Assembly (NCBI RefSeq): GCF_937128415.1
Contig: NZ_CAKZMJ010000067.1
Span: forward strand, 124,001 to 188,000
Direction of reading: 5' to 3'
Source of the DNA: an uncultured Caldilinea sp.
Lineage (GTDB): Bacteria; Chloroflexota; Anaerolineae; Caldilineales; Caldilineaceae
DNA: 64,000 nucleotides
The translations under genes were made by a program, and so were the position numbers. The notes under the pieces were generated by a model. The model did not search any database. It worked only from the letters and a program-made list of their open reading frames with translations, and was not told where the DNA came from. Shown one piece after another: positions 18,863-31,637 of the stretch. The first letter of the stretch is position 1; every line of letters starts with the position of its first letter.

Positions 18863-19810
18863 ATGACATCGACACAGATCACCCAGAAGGAACGCCTGGA
18901 AGGGAAAACCGCCCGTAGGAGCGGCGCGCTGGCGCGGCGGCGCATCCTGCGCGACTGGCTCTTTATCCTGCCCCAGTTCTTGCTCTTTGTCCTGTTGACG
19001 ATCGTGCCGTTCATCGTCGCCATCCCGATCCTCTTCACCGACATGGCGTCGTTCACCGACCCCACCGTGGCGCCAGTGGGCATGCGCAACTTCACCGCAC
19101 TCTTCACCGATCCGAGCGTCCAGGCCGACTATTTCCCGGCGCTGCGTCGCACGCTGATCTTCGTCGTGCTCAACTACATGACCGTCTACCTCTTTGGCCT
19201 GACGCTGGCGCTGCTGATGTTCGAGGTCGGCTTTCGCGGGGGATTTTTCACGATCATCTATCTGCCGCTGATGGTTTCGGGCCTCGCCGTCGGCTACATG
19301 GCGGTGATGCTTTTCTCCCGCGAGACCGGCACGGCCAACTTGCTGTTGCGCCAGCTCGGGCTGATCCAGAACCCGATCGACATCTATTCACCCGAAGGCA
19401 CTGCCTTCATCCTGCCGCTGCTGGTGGGATGGCGTTATGCAGGCTACAATATGGCGATCTTCCTCTCCGGCCTGCTTTCAATTCCCAACGAGACCATTGA
19501 GGCGTCCATCGTGGACGGCGCCAACTACTGGCAGCGGCTGTGGAAAGTCTACTTTCCTCAAATGTGGCCTTCGTTCATTTTGGCGACGACAATGTGTCTG
19601 ATCGGCTCGTTCGCCGTCTTCGACGAGCTGGTGGCGATGGGCGCGCTCTACGTGAACCCGGAAGCCAAGCTGCTCAGCATTCTCTTCTTCACCTATGGCT
19701 TTCAGGTCAATCGTCTGGCGATGGGCATGACGCTGGCCGTGATCACCTTTGTGCCGCTGGTGATTTTAGGCGTCTTCCTGCAGCGGCTGCAGCGAAAACT
19801 GCAATATTGA
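18863..19810 (+). CDS. Sugar ABC transporter permease, MalF/UgpA type
   Basis: A 315-residue integral membrane protein with about six hydrophobic segments. The first follows a basic N-terminus (ARRRILRDWLFILPQFLLFVLL). The EAA loop for ATPase contact is SIVDGANYWQRLWKVYFPQMWPS. It forms the membrane channel with the next permease. Its ATG lies 150 bp after the binding-protein gene, beyond the strong hairpin. It matches the usual size for this family. Confidence 0.9.
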   Translation: MTSTQITQKERLEGKTARRSGALARRRILRDWLFILPQFLLFVLLTIVPFIVAIPILFTDMASFTDPTVAPVGMRNFTALFTDPSVQADYFPALRRTLIFVVLNYMTVYLFGLTLALLMFEVGFRGGFFTIIYLPLMVSGLAVGYMAVMLFSRETGTANLLLRQLGLIQNPIDIYSPEGTAFILPLLVGWRYAGYNMAIFLSGLLSIPNETIEASIVDGANYWQRLWKVYFPQMWPSFILATTMCLIGSFAVFDELVAMGALYVNPEAKLLSILFFTYGFQVNRLAMGMTLAVITFVPLVILGVFLQRLQRKLQY

Positions 19811-19824
19811 AAAGGACTTGGGAG

Positions 19825-20943
19825 ATGACCGCAACTTCAGAAATCCGGACTCCACCGGTGCAACGCAGACGAGGCCTGGGCATGGCGGGCCGGCGACGCC
19901 TGCTGCGCATCTTTGCGCTGACGGTGATGCTGATCTATTCGGCGCTGACGCTCTTCCCCTTTTACGCGCTCTTCGTGCGCTCCTTCGTCAGCACGCGAGA
20001 CGCCGCCCAGCTCCACCTCTGGATTCCCGAAGCCGCCGAGGTGAGCATGGATATGCAGGTCGGCAACCTGGGGGTCTTTTACAACCTGGACATGGCGGTG
20101 CTCAAGGACGCCCTCGGCATCCCTCAGGAAGAGTTCCTGATGGCGCGCACGACCCTGCGCCAGATTTCTGAAAGATACAACATCCCCGAAGAACGCATCC
20201 AGAACTTCTTTGAGGGCTTTTACACCTTCAACGGCTGGCGCACGCTGCTCACCGGCAGCCTCTACGGAACGACCTTCTGGGCGGCGCTGGGACGCACGCT
20301 GCTGATCACGGCCATCAGCCTGACGCTGGTAATCATCCTTTCCATCTTCACCGGCTATGGACTTTCCGGCCTGCGTCGCCGCGACCAGATGCTTGTCTAC
20401 AACATCTATCTGCTCCAGATGGTGATCCCGGCCATGTTGATCCTGCTGCCGCAATTCTTGATCTTCCAGTGGTTCTTCCGCCTCTTTCCCGGCTATAGCG
20501 AGCCGGGGCCGGTGCGCTGGGTGTTGCAGTGGCTCGCCATTATCCTGATCAACATTAAAGGGACGGCGCTTTCCACCATGATCTTCACGTCGGCCATCTC
20601 GGCGGTGCCAAAAGAGCTGGAAGATTCCGCCTCCATCGATGGTGCATCGAGCTGGCAGTACGTGCGCTACATTTTGCTGCCGCTGCTCAAGGTGCCGATC
20701 GTGAGCGTCATCGTCATCATGTTGCCGCTGATTTACAACCAGTTCCTGGAGCCTTACGTCTATCTCGATCCGTCCAACACGACCCTGCTTCCCTTCACGC
20801 AGAGCGCGGTGGGGCAATTCTCGACGAACTTCCAGCTCATCTATTCCGCAATCCTGGCCTCGATCGTGCCGTTGGTGTTGGTCTATCTGTTGTTCCGCCG
20901 CTTCTTCGTCGAAGGCGTCATGGCAGGCGCCATCAAAGGATGA
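19825..20943 (+). CDS. Sugar ABC transporter permease, MalG/UgpE type, with enlarged external loop
   Basis: A 372-residue membrane permease whose start lies 14 bp after the preceding permease. The first membrane segment (LLRIFALTVMLIYSALTLFPFY) is followed by about 100 hydrophilic residues before the next one, whereas MalG-type proteins usually have a short loop there and about 280 residues overall. The EAA loop is SASIDGASSWQYVRYILLPLLK, and the end (RRFFVEGVMAGAIKG) is typical. ATG 19825 follows AAAAGGACTTGGGAG. The large loop may contact the binding protein or a glycan. Confidence 0.88.
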   Translation: MTATSEIRTPPVQRRRGLGMAGRRRLLRIFALTVMLIYSALTLFPFYALFVRSFVSTRDAAQLHLWIPEAAEVSMDMQVGNLGVFYNLDMAVLKDALGIPQEEFLMARTTLRQISERYNIPEERIQNFFEGFYTFNGWRTLLTGSLYGTTFWAALGRTLLITAISLTLVIILSIFTGYGLSGLRRRDQMLVYNIYLLQMVIPAMLILLPQFLIFQWFFRLFPGYSEPGPVRWVLQWLAIILINIKGTALSTMIFTSAISAVPKELEDSASIDGASSWQYVRYILLPLLKVPIVSVIVIMLPLIYNQFLEPYVYLDPSNTTLLPFTQSAVGQFSTNFQLIYSAILASIVPLVLVYLLFRRFFVEGVMAGAIKG

Positions 20944-20950
20944 AATCGCC

Positions 20951-22603
20951 ATGACCAGTAGCCTGCGCCTGCCGCCGGTCTTTCAACCCATCACCTATCG
21001 GGCCTTTCAAGCCGGCGCCGATCGCGTCGTCAACGCCATCCGCCCCACCCTGGGGCCGCTCCCGCGCATCGTGGCACTGCAACGTCCCCTCGATAGCCGC
21101 GGGCCAGAGCTGCTCGACAGCGGCGGCGTGATCGCCAAACGCATCATCCAGCTTCCGGACTATCGGGTCGACGTCGGCGCTATGTTCGTGCGCGACATGC
21201 TCTGGCGACTGCAAGAGCAGGAAGGCGACGGCACCGCCACCGCAGCAGTGCTCTTTCAGGCGGCCTTCAACGAAGGCGTGCGCATGGTGAACGCCGGCCT
21301 CAACGCCCGCCTGCTGCAAGGCTATTTGGAAGAAGGGGTTGAGGTCATCATCGGCGAGCTGCGGAGGCAGACCACGCCGGTCGCCGGCCCCGCTGCGCTG
21401 GCGCAGGTGGCGTACACCGTCTGCCACGATCAGGAGCTGAGCGAGCTGCTGGGCGAGATTTTCGACACCATCGGCGGCTACGGTCGCCTGGAGATCCGCG
21501 AGGGCGCCGGCCGAACGCTGCAGCGCGAGTACGTGGAGGGCATCTACTGGGAGCGCGGCCTCTTCTCGCGGCAGATGATCGCCGACTGGACGCGCGTGCG
21601 CAGCGAGCTGGAGGAGGCCGCCATTGTCTTCAGCGATCTGCACATCCATCAACCCCAGGAGCTTTTGCCCGTGCTCATCACGGCGGTTCAGGCCGGGTGC
21701 AGGCGCCTGCTGTTGATCGCCGATGAACTCTCGGACAGCGCCCTCTCCCTCCTCCTCGCCAACAACAAGCCCGACCATATGCAGATTCTGGCAGTCAAGA
21801 CGCCGGGATACGGCCAGGAGCAGCAAGCCGACTTTTTGAAAGATGCAGCCGTGCTCTGCGGCGGTCGCCCCTTTCTTCGCTCCGCCGGCGACCGATTTAC
21901 TTCAATCCGGCCAGAGGACTTTGGCCATGCGCGGCGCGTCTGGGCCGACCTGCGCAACTTCGGCGTCATAGGCGGTCGGGGCGAGCCGCGTGCGCTGCGC
22001 AGCCACGTGGCTTCCTTGCGCAAACTTCACGCCGAAACCACCGACCTCGTGCTGCGCGGCAAGCTCCAGGAGCGCATCAGTCGCCTGCTAGGCGGTTCGG
22101 CGACTTTACGCGTGGGCGGCGTCAATGTGCGCGAGATCGAGGAGCGCAAAGCGCTGGCGGAACGCACCGCAGCCGCCGTGCGCGGCGCGCTGCAGGAGGG
22201 CGTCGCCCCCGGCGGCGGAGCGGCGCTGCTGGCGTGTCGGCCCGCCTTGCAACGCTGCCTGGATGCAGCCGGCGAACCCGAGCAGCGCGCGGCCTATCGC
22301 ATCCTTTACAACGCGCTCGGCGAGCCCTTGCGCACCATCGCAGCCAACGCCGGCCGCGAACCGGCCAGAATTCTCGCCGAGCTTCAGGAAGCCGGACCGC
22401 AACACGCTTTCGACGTGTTCGCGGGGCGTCTCGTCGCCACATCCACAGGGGCGCTCAACGATCCGGCCAACGTCATCAAGGCTGCTGCGTATGCGGGATT
22501 GTCAAGCGCAGCGCTGGCGTTGACGATCGACGTGTTGGTGCATCGAACCGAGCAACCATCGCACGCCCTGCCGCCGTCGCCTGGAAAGCGGAAACAGCTA
22601 TGA
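20951..22603 (+). CDS. Divergent GroEL/Hsp60 paralogue
   Basis: A 550-residue type I chaperonin homologue, full length for the family, but without GroES next to it and lacking the GGM tail. Conserved points remain: TLGP at 33-36, GDGTAT at 92-97 (the E. coli Asp87 motif, kept as Asp93) and EGVAPGGG at 416-423. Hand alignment without gaps around these motifs puts Gly58 at the place of GroEL Asp52 and Arg405 at the place of Asp398, both important for ATP hydrolysis. It lies 7 bp after the permease gene and its stop overlaps the next start, so it belongs to the sugar operon. It is probably not the housekeeping chaperonin; a specialised assembly role is inferred. Confidence 0.85.
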   Translation: MTSSLRLPPVFQPITYRAFQAGADRVVNAIRPTLGPLPRIVALQRPLDSRGPELLDSGGVIAKRIIQLPDYRVDVGAMFVRDMLWRLQEQEGDGTATAAVLFQAAFNEGVRMVNAGLNARLLQGYLEEGVEVIIGELRRQTTPVAGPAALAQVAYTVCHDQELSELLGEIFDTIGGYGRLEIREGAGRTLQREYVEGIYWERGLFSRQMIADWTRVRSELEEAAIVFSDLHIHQPQELLPVLITAVQAGCRRLLLIADELSDSALSLLLANNKPDHMQILAVKTPGYGQEQQADFLKDAAVLCGGRPFLRSAGDRFTSIRPEDFGHARRVWADLRNFGVIGGRGEPRALRSHVASLRKLHAETTDLVLRGKLQERISRLLGGSATLRVGGVNVREIEERKALAERTAAAVRGALQEGVAPGGGAALLACRPALQRCLDAAGEPEQRAAYRILYNALGEPLRTIAANAGREPARILAELQEAGPQHAFDVFAGRLVATSTGALNDPANVIKAAAYAGLSSAALALTIDVLVHRTEQPSHALPPSPGKRKQL

Positions 22604-23571
22604 ATCTGTCTACGGTGACTATGGCGACCCACCTGATCATGACCGACCTGCAATCCATCCATGCGCTGGCGGCGTCGCCAACCTTCGCACAGGATGGATT
22701 CTGTTGCGCCGCCGGCGCCGGCGGCCTCCGCATCTCCTGCGACGGGGGACGAAGCTGGCGCGACGCCTATGCCTCGCTTGGATTGACGAGCCCACTGACT
22801 ACGACGGCGGTGGCCTTTTCCCCGGACTTTGTCCACGACCGCACCCTGTTCGCCGGCGTCCCCGGCGGCGTGCTGCGCTCGCATGACGCCGGCGCCGCCT
22901 GGCATGTCGCCGCTCTTTCGTCGCCGCCCCCCTTCGTGACGACGCTGGCGGTCTCACCGCACTACGCAGAGGATGGTCTGCTCTTCGCCGGCGCAATGGA
23001 GGACGGCGTCTTTCGCTCGTGGGACCGAGGCGCAGGCTGGGCGGCGTGGAATTTCGGCCTGCTCGATCTTGCGGTGTACGCGCTGGCCGTCTCGCCCGCC
23101 TTTGCGCGCGACGAGACCCTCTACGTGGGCGTCGAGAGCGGCGTTTTCCGCAGCAGCAACGGCGGCCGCGCCTGGCGAGAGACCACCTTTCCGATGGAAT
23201 GTGGACCGGTGCTAAGCCTGGCGATCTCCCCTAATTTCGCAGCCGATGGAACATTGTTCGCCGGCACGGAGGCCAACGGGTTGTGGATGTCGGTGGATCG
23301 CGGCGCGACCTGGCGCGCCGCGTCAGGATGGGAGACGCCAAGCCCGATCAATGCCCTCATTCTGGGGCCAACCTTTCCACGGCAGCCGTCGATCCTGGCG
23401 GTCACCGACGCAGCGCTCTGTCTGTCGCACGACGGTGGCGCATCCTGGCAGGTGCAGCGCAGCGCCGAACTGACGGGCGTCACCTGCGCCGTTGCGCCCT
23501 CCGGTCTCCGGCCCGGCGCCCAGGTCATTCTCGGAACCAACGACGGCCGCGTCCTTTTGTGCACAGCATGA
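22600..23571 (+). CDS. Asp-box (BNR/Vps10-like) beta-propeller protein
   Basis: A 323-residue protein made of about six repeats of roughly 45-50 residues. Each has an S-x-D-x-G-x-x-W Asp-box or a variant (SCDGGRSW, SHDAGAAW, SWDRGAGW, SSNGGRAW, SVDRGATW, SHDGGASW) and an LAVSPxFAxDxTLFAG strand. This is the pattern of sialidase/Vps10/Ycf48-like propellers. There is no clear signal peptide, so it appears cytoplasmic. The ATG overlaps the stop of the GroEL paralogue (ATGA), so the two are translationally coupled. No enzymatic role is evident; a binding or scaffolding function is possible. Confidence 0.75.
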   Translation: MNLSTVTMATHLIMTDLQSIHALAASPTFAQDGFCCAAGAGGLRISCDGGRSWRDAYASLGLTSPLTTTAVAFSPDFVHDRTLFAGVPGGVLRSHDAGAAWHVAALSSPPPFVTTLAVSPHYAEDGLLFAGAMEDGVFRSWDRGAGWAAWNFGLLDLAVYALAVSPAFARDETLYVGVESGVFRSSNGGRAWRETTFPMECGPVLSLAISPNFAADGTLFAGTEANGLWMSVDRGATWRAASGWETPSPINALILGPTFPRQPSILAVTDAALCLSHDGGASWQVQRSAELTGVTCAVAPSGLRPGAQVILGTNDGRVLLCTA

Positions 23572-23656
23572 AATTGGCTCGCAGCAGGGTTTGCTTTCTG
23601 TCAGGATGTCGACGCTCGCCCAAAACGGCGGCTGCAAAAGCAAAGGATGGAAAAAA

Positions 23657-24559
23657 ATGAATCGATTCAAATACAGCTATTTTCAGCTTACGTTTGGTCA
23701 GGAAGAAGCCTACTTGCATCCTGAACGAAGCTACGAGCGGCTCCAGCGCTTCGGCTATGACGCCATCGAGATCGCGCCTCCTAAAGGGCGCTACGGTTTG
23801 GGCGTCAAGATGGAGCACTCCGTCGAGACCCACCGAAGGCTCAAGGCGGAGTTCGGCCTGGCGGTCTCCTGCGTCAACGAATGTTGGGGCGAAATGTGGG
23901 ACCCCTATTCACCCACCTTTAAAACCCTCACCGAGCAGAAGACCGCCGATCTGGCGGTTGCGGAGACCCGCAGCACCATCGACTTCGCCGCCGAGCTAGG
24001 TGCGCCCTGCGTGACCATCGCCGTGGCCATCCATGCGCCGATCACGGCAGACAACGTTGCAGAGTGCACGGCCATCGCCGTCGATGCGCTGCGGCGCATG
24101 GCGGACTATGCGCGCACGCGCGACGTGCGGCTGGTCTTCGAGGCGACCAACCACCTGGAGATGGGCAAATTCGTCAACACAGCGGCCAATCACAAGCGCA
24201 TGATCGAGCTGACCGGCTGCGATAACATCGGCATTCAGCTTGACTGGTTCCACGTCAATCTCGAAGAACTCGATCCCTACGAGGCGGTGATGGATGCCCA
24301 GCCGTTGCTCTGGCATTTGCACTTCCGCGACTCCAACTCCTTGACGCCAGGTTATGGCAAGACCGACTTCAAGGCGGTGATGCGCGCGCTCAAAAAGACA
24401 GGCTACAGCGGCTATTGCACCATCGAGAGTGCGCCGATGATCCCCGATCCAGACACTGCGGCGCGCGACGGCATCGACTATTTGAAATTCATGGAGCGGA
24501 TCGCCGAATACCAACTCAGCCCGGAATTTCCCAACGGCTACGCACTTCCAAAGAGATAG
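23657..24559 (+). CDS. Sugar phosphate isomerase/epimerase (TIM barrel)
   Basis: A 300-residue xylose-isomerase-like TIM barrel of the COG1082 type, as in ketose 3-epimerases and hydroxypyruvate-isomerase-like enzymes. The likely metal ligands and acid/base residues are Glu162 (FEATNHL), Asp196 and His199 (LDWFHVN), His222 (LHFRDSN) and Glu257 (TIESAP). ATG 23657 follows AAAGGATGG. Its position between the transporter and an FGGY kinase suggests that it epimerises the ketose formed by the upstream isomerase before phosphorylation. The specific sugar cannot be read from the sequence. Confidence 0.82.
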   Translation: MNRFKYSYFQLTFGQEEAYLHPERSYERLQRFGYDAIEIAPPKGRYGLGVKMEHSVETHRRLKAEFGLAVSCVNECWGEMWDPYSPTFKTLTEQKTADLAVAETRSTIDFAAELGAPCVTIAVAIHAPITADNVAECTAIAVDALRRMADYARTRDVRLVFEATNHLEMGKFVNTAANHKRMIELTGCDNIGIQLDWFHVNLEELDPYEAVMDAQPLLWHLHFRDSNSLTPGYGKTDFKAVMRALKKTGYSGYCTIESAPMIPDPDTAARDGIDYLKFMERIAEYQLSPEFPNGYALPKR

Positions 24560-24582
24560 AAGATTGTAGAAGCGAGGTTGCT

Positions 24583-26142
<1,560 letters not shown>

Positions 26143-26145
<3 letters not shown>

Positions 26146-26200
26146 AACGCGGATGACGCGGATTCAGCGGATAGACGCAGATTTTCCTGATCCGCGCCTA
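26143..26200 (+). repeat. Degenerate CGGAT-type short-period repeat at a gene end
   Basis: From the kinase TAG stop onward the sequence reads TAGAACGCGGATGACGCGG, then further CGGATTCAG, CGGATAGACG and related units. A similar element starts at the TAG of the GH140-like gene (33607). The region before the aldolase carries inverted versions (26203-26380). Confidence 0.65.
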
Positions 26201-26202
26201 CT

Positions 26203-26380
26203 CGTCCGAATCCGTTCAATCCGCGTTCCATCAGGAGTGAATTCATGGCGCACGTCGGGGCGAAGCAGATATGCGGATTGGGGTGGCTCAGAATCAAAAA
26301 GCACCCGCGTAAATCCGTCCGAATCCGTTCAATCCGCGTTCCATCAGGAGTGCATTCATGGCGCACGTCGGGGCGAAGCA
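26203..26380 (+). repeat. Direct duplication of the aldolase translation start region
   Basis: Two 65-bp copies, 26203-26267 and 26316-26380, differ at one base and are offset by 113 bp. Each contains an inverted CGGAT-type repeat, AGGAG and the first seven aldolase codons. Only the second copy leads into the full gene. The first ATG (26245) opens a 68-codon frame ending at 26451 inside the aldolase gene. Confidence 0.85.
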
Positions 26381-27221
26381 AATTCTCAGCGAGGCGCAGC
26401 GGGAAGGCTATGGCGTCCCATGCCTGCTGGCAGGCAATCTGGAGATGCTGATCGGCGTCGTGCAGGCCGCCGAAGCGTGCAACGCGCCCTTGATCCTGGC
26501 TTACAACGCGCAGGTGACGCCGCAGATTCCCTTGCCTCTGATCGCCCCGGCGATGGTGAAGGCGGCGGAAGGCGCACGGGTTCCGATCGCCACTATCCTC
26601 GACCACGGCGCAGACCTGGCAAGCATCGAGCAGGCGATCGCGTGCGGCCTATCGACCGTCATGTACGATGGCTCTGCGCTCCCTTTCGAGGAGAACGTGC
26701 GCAGGACGCAGGAAGTCGTGCGCATCGCCCATGCCCACGGCGTGGACGTCGAGGGCGAGCTGGGCGCCGTTGGCGGCTCGTCGATCGAGCTGGGCTACAG
26801 CCAGGCGCGCAGCGAATTCACCGACCCCGATCAGGCGGTCGAGTTTGTAGCGCGCACCGGCGTCGATGTGCTGGCGATCTCCTTTGGCAACCTGCATGGC
26901 CTCTACGATGGCGCGCCCGATCTCGACCTGGCGCGTGTGCGAGCGATTGCCGGGCGCGTGACCACGCCGCTTGCAATGCACGGCGCATCCGGCCTGCCCG
27001 GCAGCGCCTACGCCGCCGTGATTGCAGCAGGGATCAGCAAGATCAACTACTACACGGCGATGGCGCGGGCGGTCACCCATAGCCTGCGCCAGGCGCTGGC
27101 GACCGCCGGGGAGACCGATCTGGTCTACCATCGCGTGATTGCGTGGACGACCGGACAGTTCGCCAGCGAGACGCGCCGGCTGCTCCATCTGCTGAGGCAG
27201 TCACTTGAAACATCTACTTGA
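26358..27221 (+). CDS. Class II ketose-bisphosphate aldolase (FbaA/KbaY/GatY type)
   Basis: A 287-residue zinc-dependent aldolase, full length. Asp82-His83 (LDHG) are the catalytic Asp and a zinc ligand; other family residues are Glu134 (EGELGAVGG), His180 (SFGNLHGLY) and His208 (MHGASGLP), with KINYYTA as the phosphate-binding end. It would split a phosphorylated ketose into a triose phosphate and a second fragment. ATG 26358 has AGGAG upstream, inside the duplicated segment. Following the isomerase, epimerase and kinase, it would complete a pathway to glycolysis. Its 3' end runs directly into a permease remnant. Confidence 0.85.
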   Translation: MAHVGAKQILSEAQREGYGVPCLLAGNLEMLIGVVQAAEACNAPLILAYNAQVTPQIPLPLIAPAMVKAAEGARVPIATILDHGADLASIEQAIACGLSTVMYDGSALPFEENVRRTQEVVRIAHAHGVDVEGELGAVGGSSIELGYSQARSEFTDPDQAVEFVARTGVDVLAISFGNLHGLYDGAPDLDLARVRAIAGRVTTPLAMHGASGLPGSAYAAVIAAGISKINYYTAMARAVTHSLRQALATAGETDLVYHRVIAWTTGQFASETRRLLHLLRQSLETST

Positions 27222-27339
27222 TGTGGCAACCCAACTGATGGCCGGCGTGCTGATCTCCATCACGCCGATCATTGCGCTCTATATCTTCTTGCAGCGCTAC
27301 ATGGTCGCCGGTCTGACAGCTGGCGCCCTCAAGGAGTAG
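27196..27339 (+). pseudogene. C-terminal remnant of a MalG-type ABC permease
   Basis: In frame 1 the sequence from about 27220 to the TAG at 27337 encodes a hydrophobic stretch, QLMAGVLISITPIIALYIF, followed by LQRYMVAGLTAGALKE. This is the usual last membrane helix and tail of carbohydrate ABC permeases (compare RRFFVEGVMAGAIKG at the end of the 19825 gene). The frame is open only from 27196 and has no start codon with a ribosome-binding site; its 5' part overlaps the end of the aldolase gene. About 40 codons of an original gene near 280 remain, so a deletion or gene replacement seems to have fused the aldolase to the end of a permease gene. Confidence 0.8.
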
Positions 27340-27429
27340 CAAGGCATTCTTGTGAAGGGCTTTGTCCGAACACATGGATGAACCGCTTCAACGCAGACGC
27401 CCTGCTTCTTGCGGTGAAATCATCTCTCT

Positions 27430-27448
27430 GAACGAACGAACGAACGAA
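27430..27448 (+). repeat. Short GAAC tetranucleotide repeat
   Basis: Four GAAC units plus a partial one lie just before the AGGGGA ribosome-binding site of the next gene. The array is outside the coding region and short. Confidence 0.7.
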
Positions 27449-27460
27449 AGGGGAACGCCG

Positions 27461-30500
<3,040 letters not shown>

Positions 30501-30524
30501 AACAGTGCAGGGTGGAAGGATGTA

Positions 30525-31544
30525 ATGAAGACGCTCATCATCGGAGGCAGCGGCCTCATCAGCACCGCCATCACCCGCCAGTTGCTGGCGCGCGGCGACG
30601 AAGTGATCCTCTACAACCGGGGCCGCACCCCACTGCGGGTGGAAGGGGCTGTGCAGACCCTGATCGGCGACCGCACCGACTTCGCTGCGTTCGAGGCGCA
30701 GATGGCGGCCGCCGGACGCTTCGACTGCGTGATCGACATGGTCTGTTATCGACCCGCCGAAGCGGAGAGCGCAGTGCGCGCTTTCACCGGCCGCACGGAA
30801 CAGTACATCTTCTGCAGCACGGTGGACGTCTACACCAAGCCGGCGGCGCGCTATCCGATTCAGGAGGACGCCGAGCGCAAGCCCGATCCGGCCTTCAGCT
30901 ACGCCTTAAACAAAGCGGCGTGTGAAGAAATTCTGTTGGCTGCGCACCGCCGCGGCGAGCTGGCGATCACCATCATTCGACCTGCGCACACGTACGGCGA
31001 GGGGGGAGCGCTTCTACACTCGCTGGGCTGGAGCACGCGCTACATCGACCGCATCCGCAAAGGGAAGCCGATTCCGGTGCACGGCGATGGCAGTTCCCTG
31101 TGGTCTTCCTGTCATGTTGATGACGTGGCGGCCGCCTTCGCCAATGCAGCCGGACAGTCGCACGTTTTGGGCAAAGCGTATCACGTCGCGGGCGAAGAAT
31201 GGCAGAGCTGGAATCAATACCATCAACGCGTCGCCGAGGCGCTTTCCGCACCGCCGCCCATCCTGGTGCACATCCCGACCGACTTGCTGGCTCGAGCGCT
31301 GCCCGAGGAGGCGGCCTGGTGCAAGCTGAACTTTCAGTTTAACAACATCTTTGACAATCGCGCGGCTCGAGAGGAGCTTGGTTTTCGCTACACCGTGCCC
31401 TGGGAGGAAGGGGTGCGGCGCACCGTAGCCTGGCTGGAAGAGCATGGACGCATCGAGCCAAGCGATGAACACGATGTCGAGGATCGGATCATCGCCGCCT
31501 GGCGTCAGGCGGAAGAGACCCTACTTCGGCAACTACAACGCTGA
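30525..31544 (+). CDS. NAD-dependent epimerase/dehydratase (extended SDR)
   Basis: A 339-residue extended short-chain dehydrogenase. The N-terminal cofactor motif is IIGGSGLISTAI (GGxGxIG type), with TVDVYTK near the middle. The active-site region reads SYALNKAACEE: Tyr and Lys are kept four residues apart as Y-x3-K. The following RPAHTYGEGG and HGDGSSLWSSCHVDD segments are also typical. It might modify a sugar nucleotide or an uncommon sugar from the glycan. It follows the DUF5605 glycosidase by about 24 bp and is in the same direction. Confidence 0.78.
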   Translation: MKTLIIGGSGLISTAITRQLLARGDEVILYNRGRTPLRVEGAVQTLIGDRTDFAAFEAQMAAAGRFDCVIDMVCYRPAEAESAVRAFTGRTEQYIFCSTVDVYTKPAARYPIQEDAERKPDPAFSYALNKAACEEILLAAHRRGELAITIIRPAHTYGEGGALLHSLGWSTRYIDRIRKGKPIPVHGDGSSLWSSCHVDDVAAAFANAAGQSHVLGKAYHVAGEEWQSWNQYHQRVAEALSAPPPILVHIPTDLLARALPEEAAWCKLNFQFNNIFDNRAAREELGFRYTVPWEEGVRRTVAWLEEHGRIEPSDEHDVEDRIIAAWRQAEETLLRQLQR

Positions 31545-31637
31545 GCGACAACGCCGGAGATTCTCCTTTTGATACGCCCCGCCTCTAGCTTCCCTCGAAT
31601 AGGGGCGGGGAGCAGCTCTGTGGAAAGGAAGGATTGC

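Noticed and set aside
22600..23571. Asp-box repeats as an exported sialidase
   Set aside because: No signal peptide and no sialidase arginine triad or FRIP motif.
27430..27448. GAAC repeat as a phase-variation switch
   Set aside because: Only four units, outside the coding frame, and it does not alter promoter spacing in a visible way.
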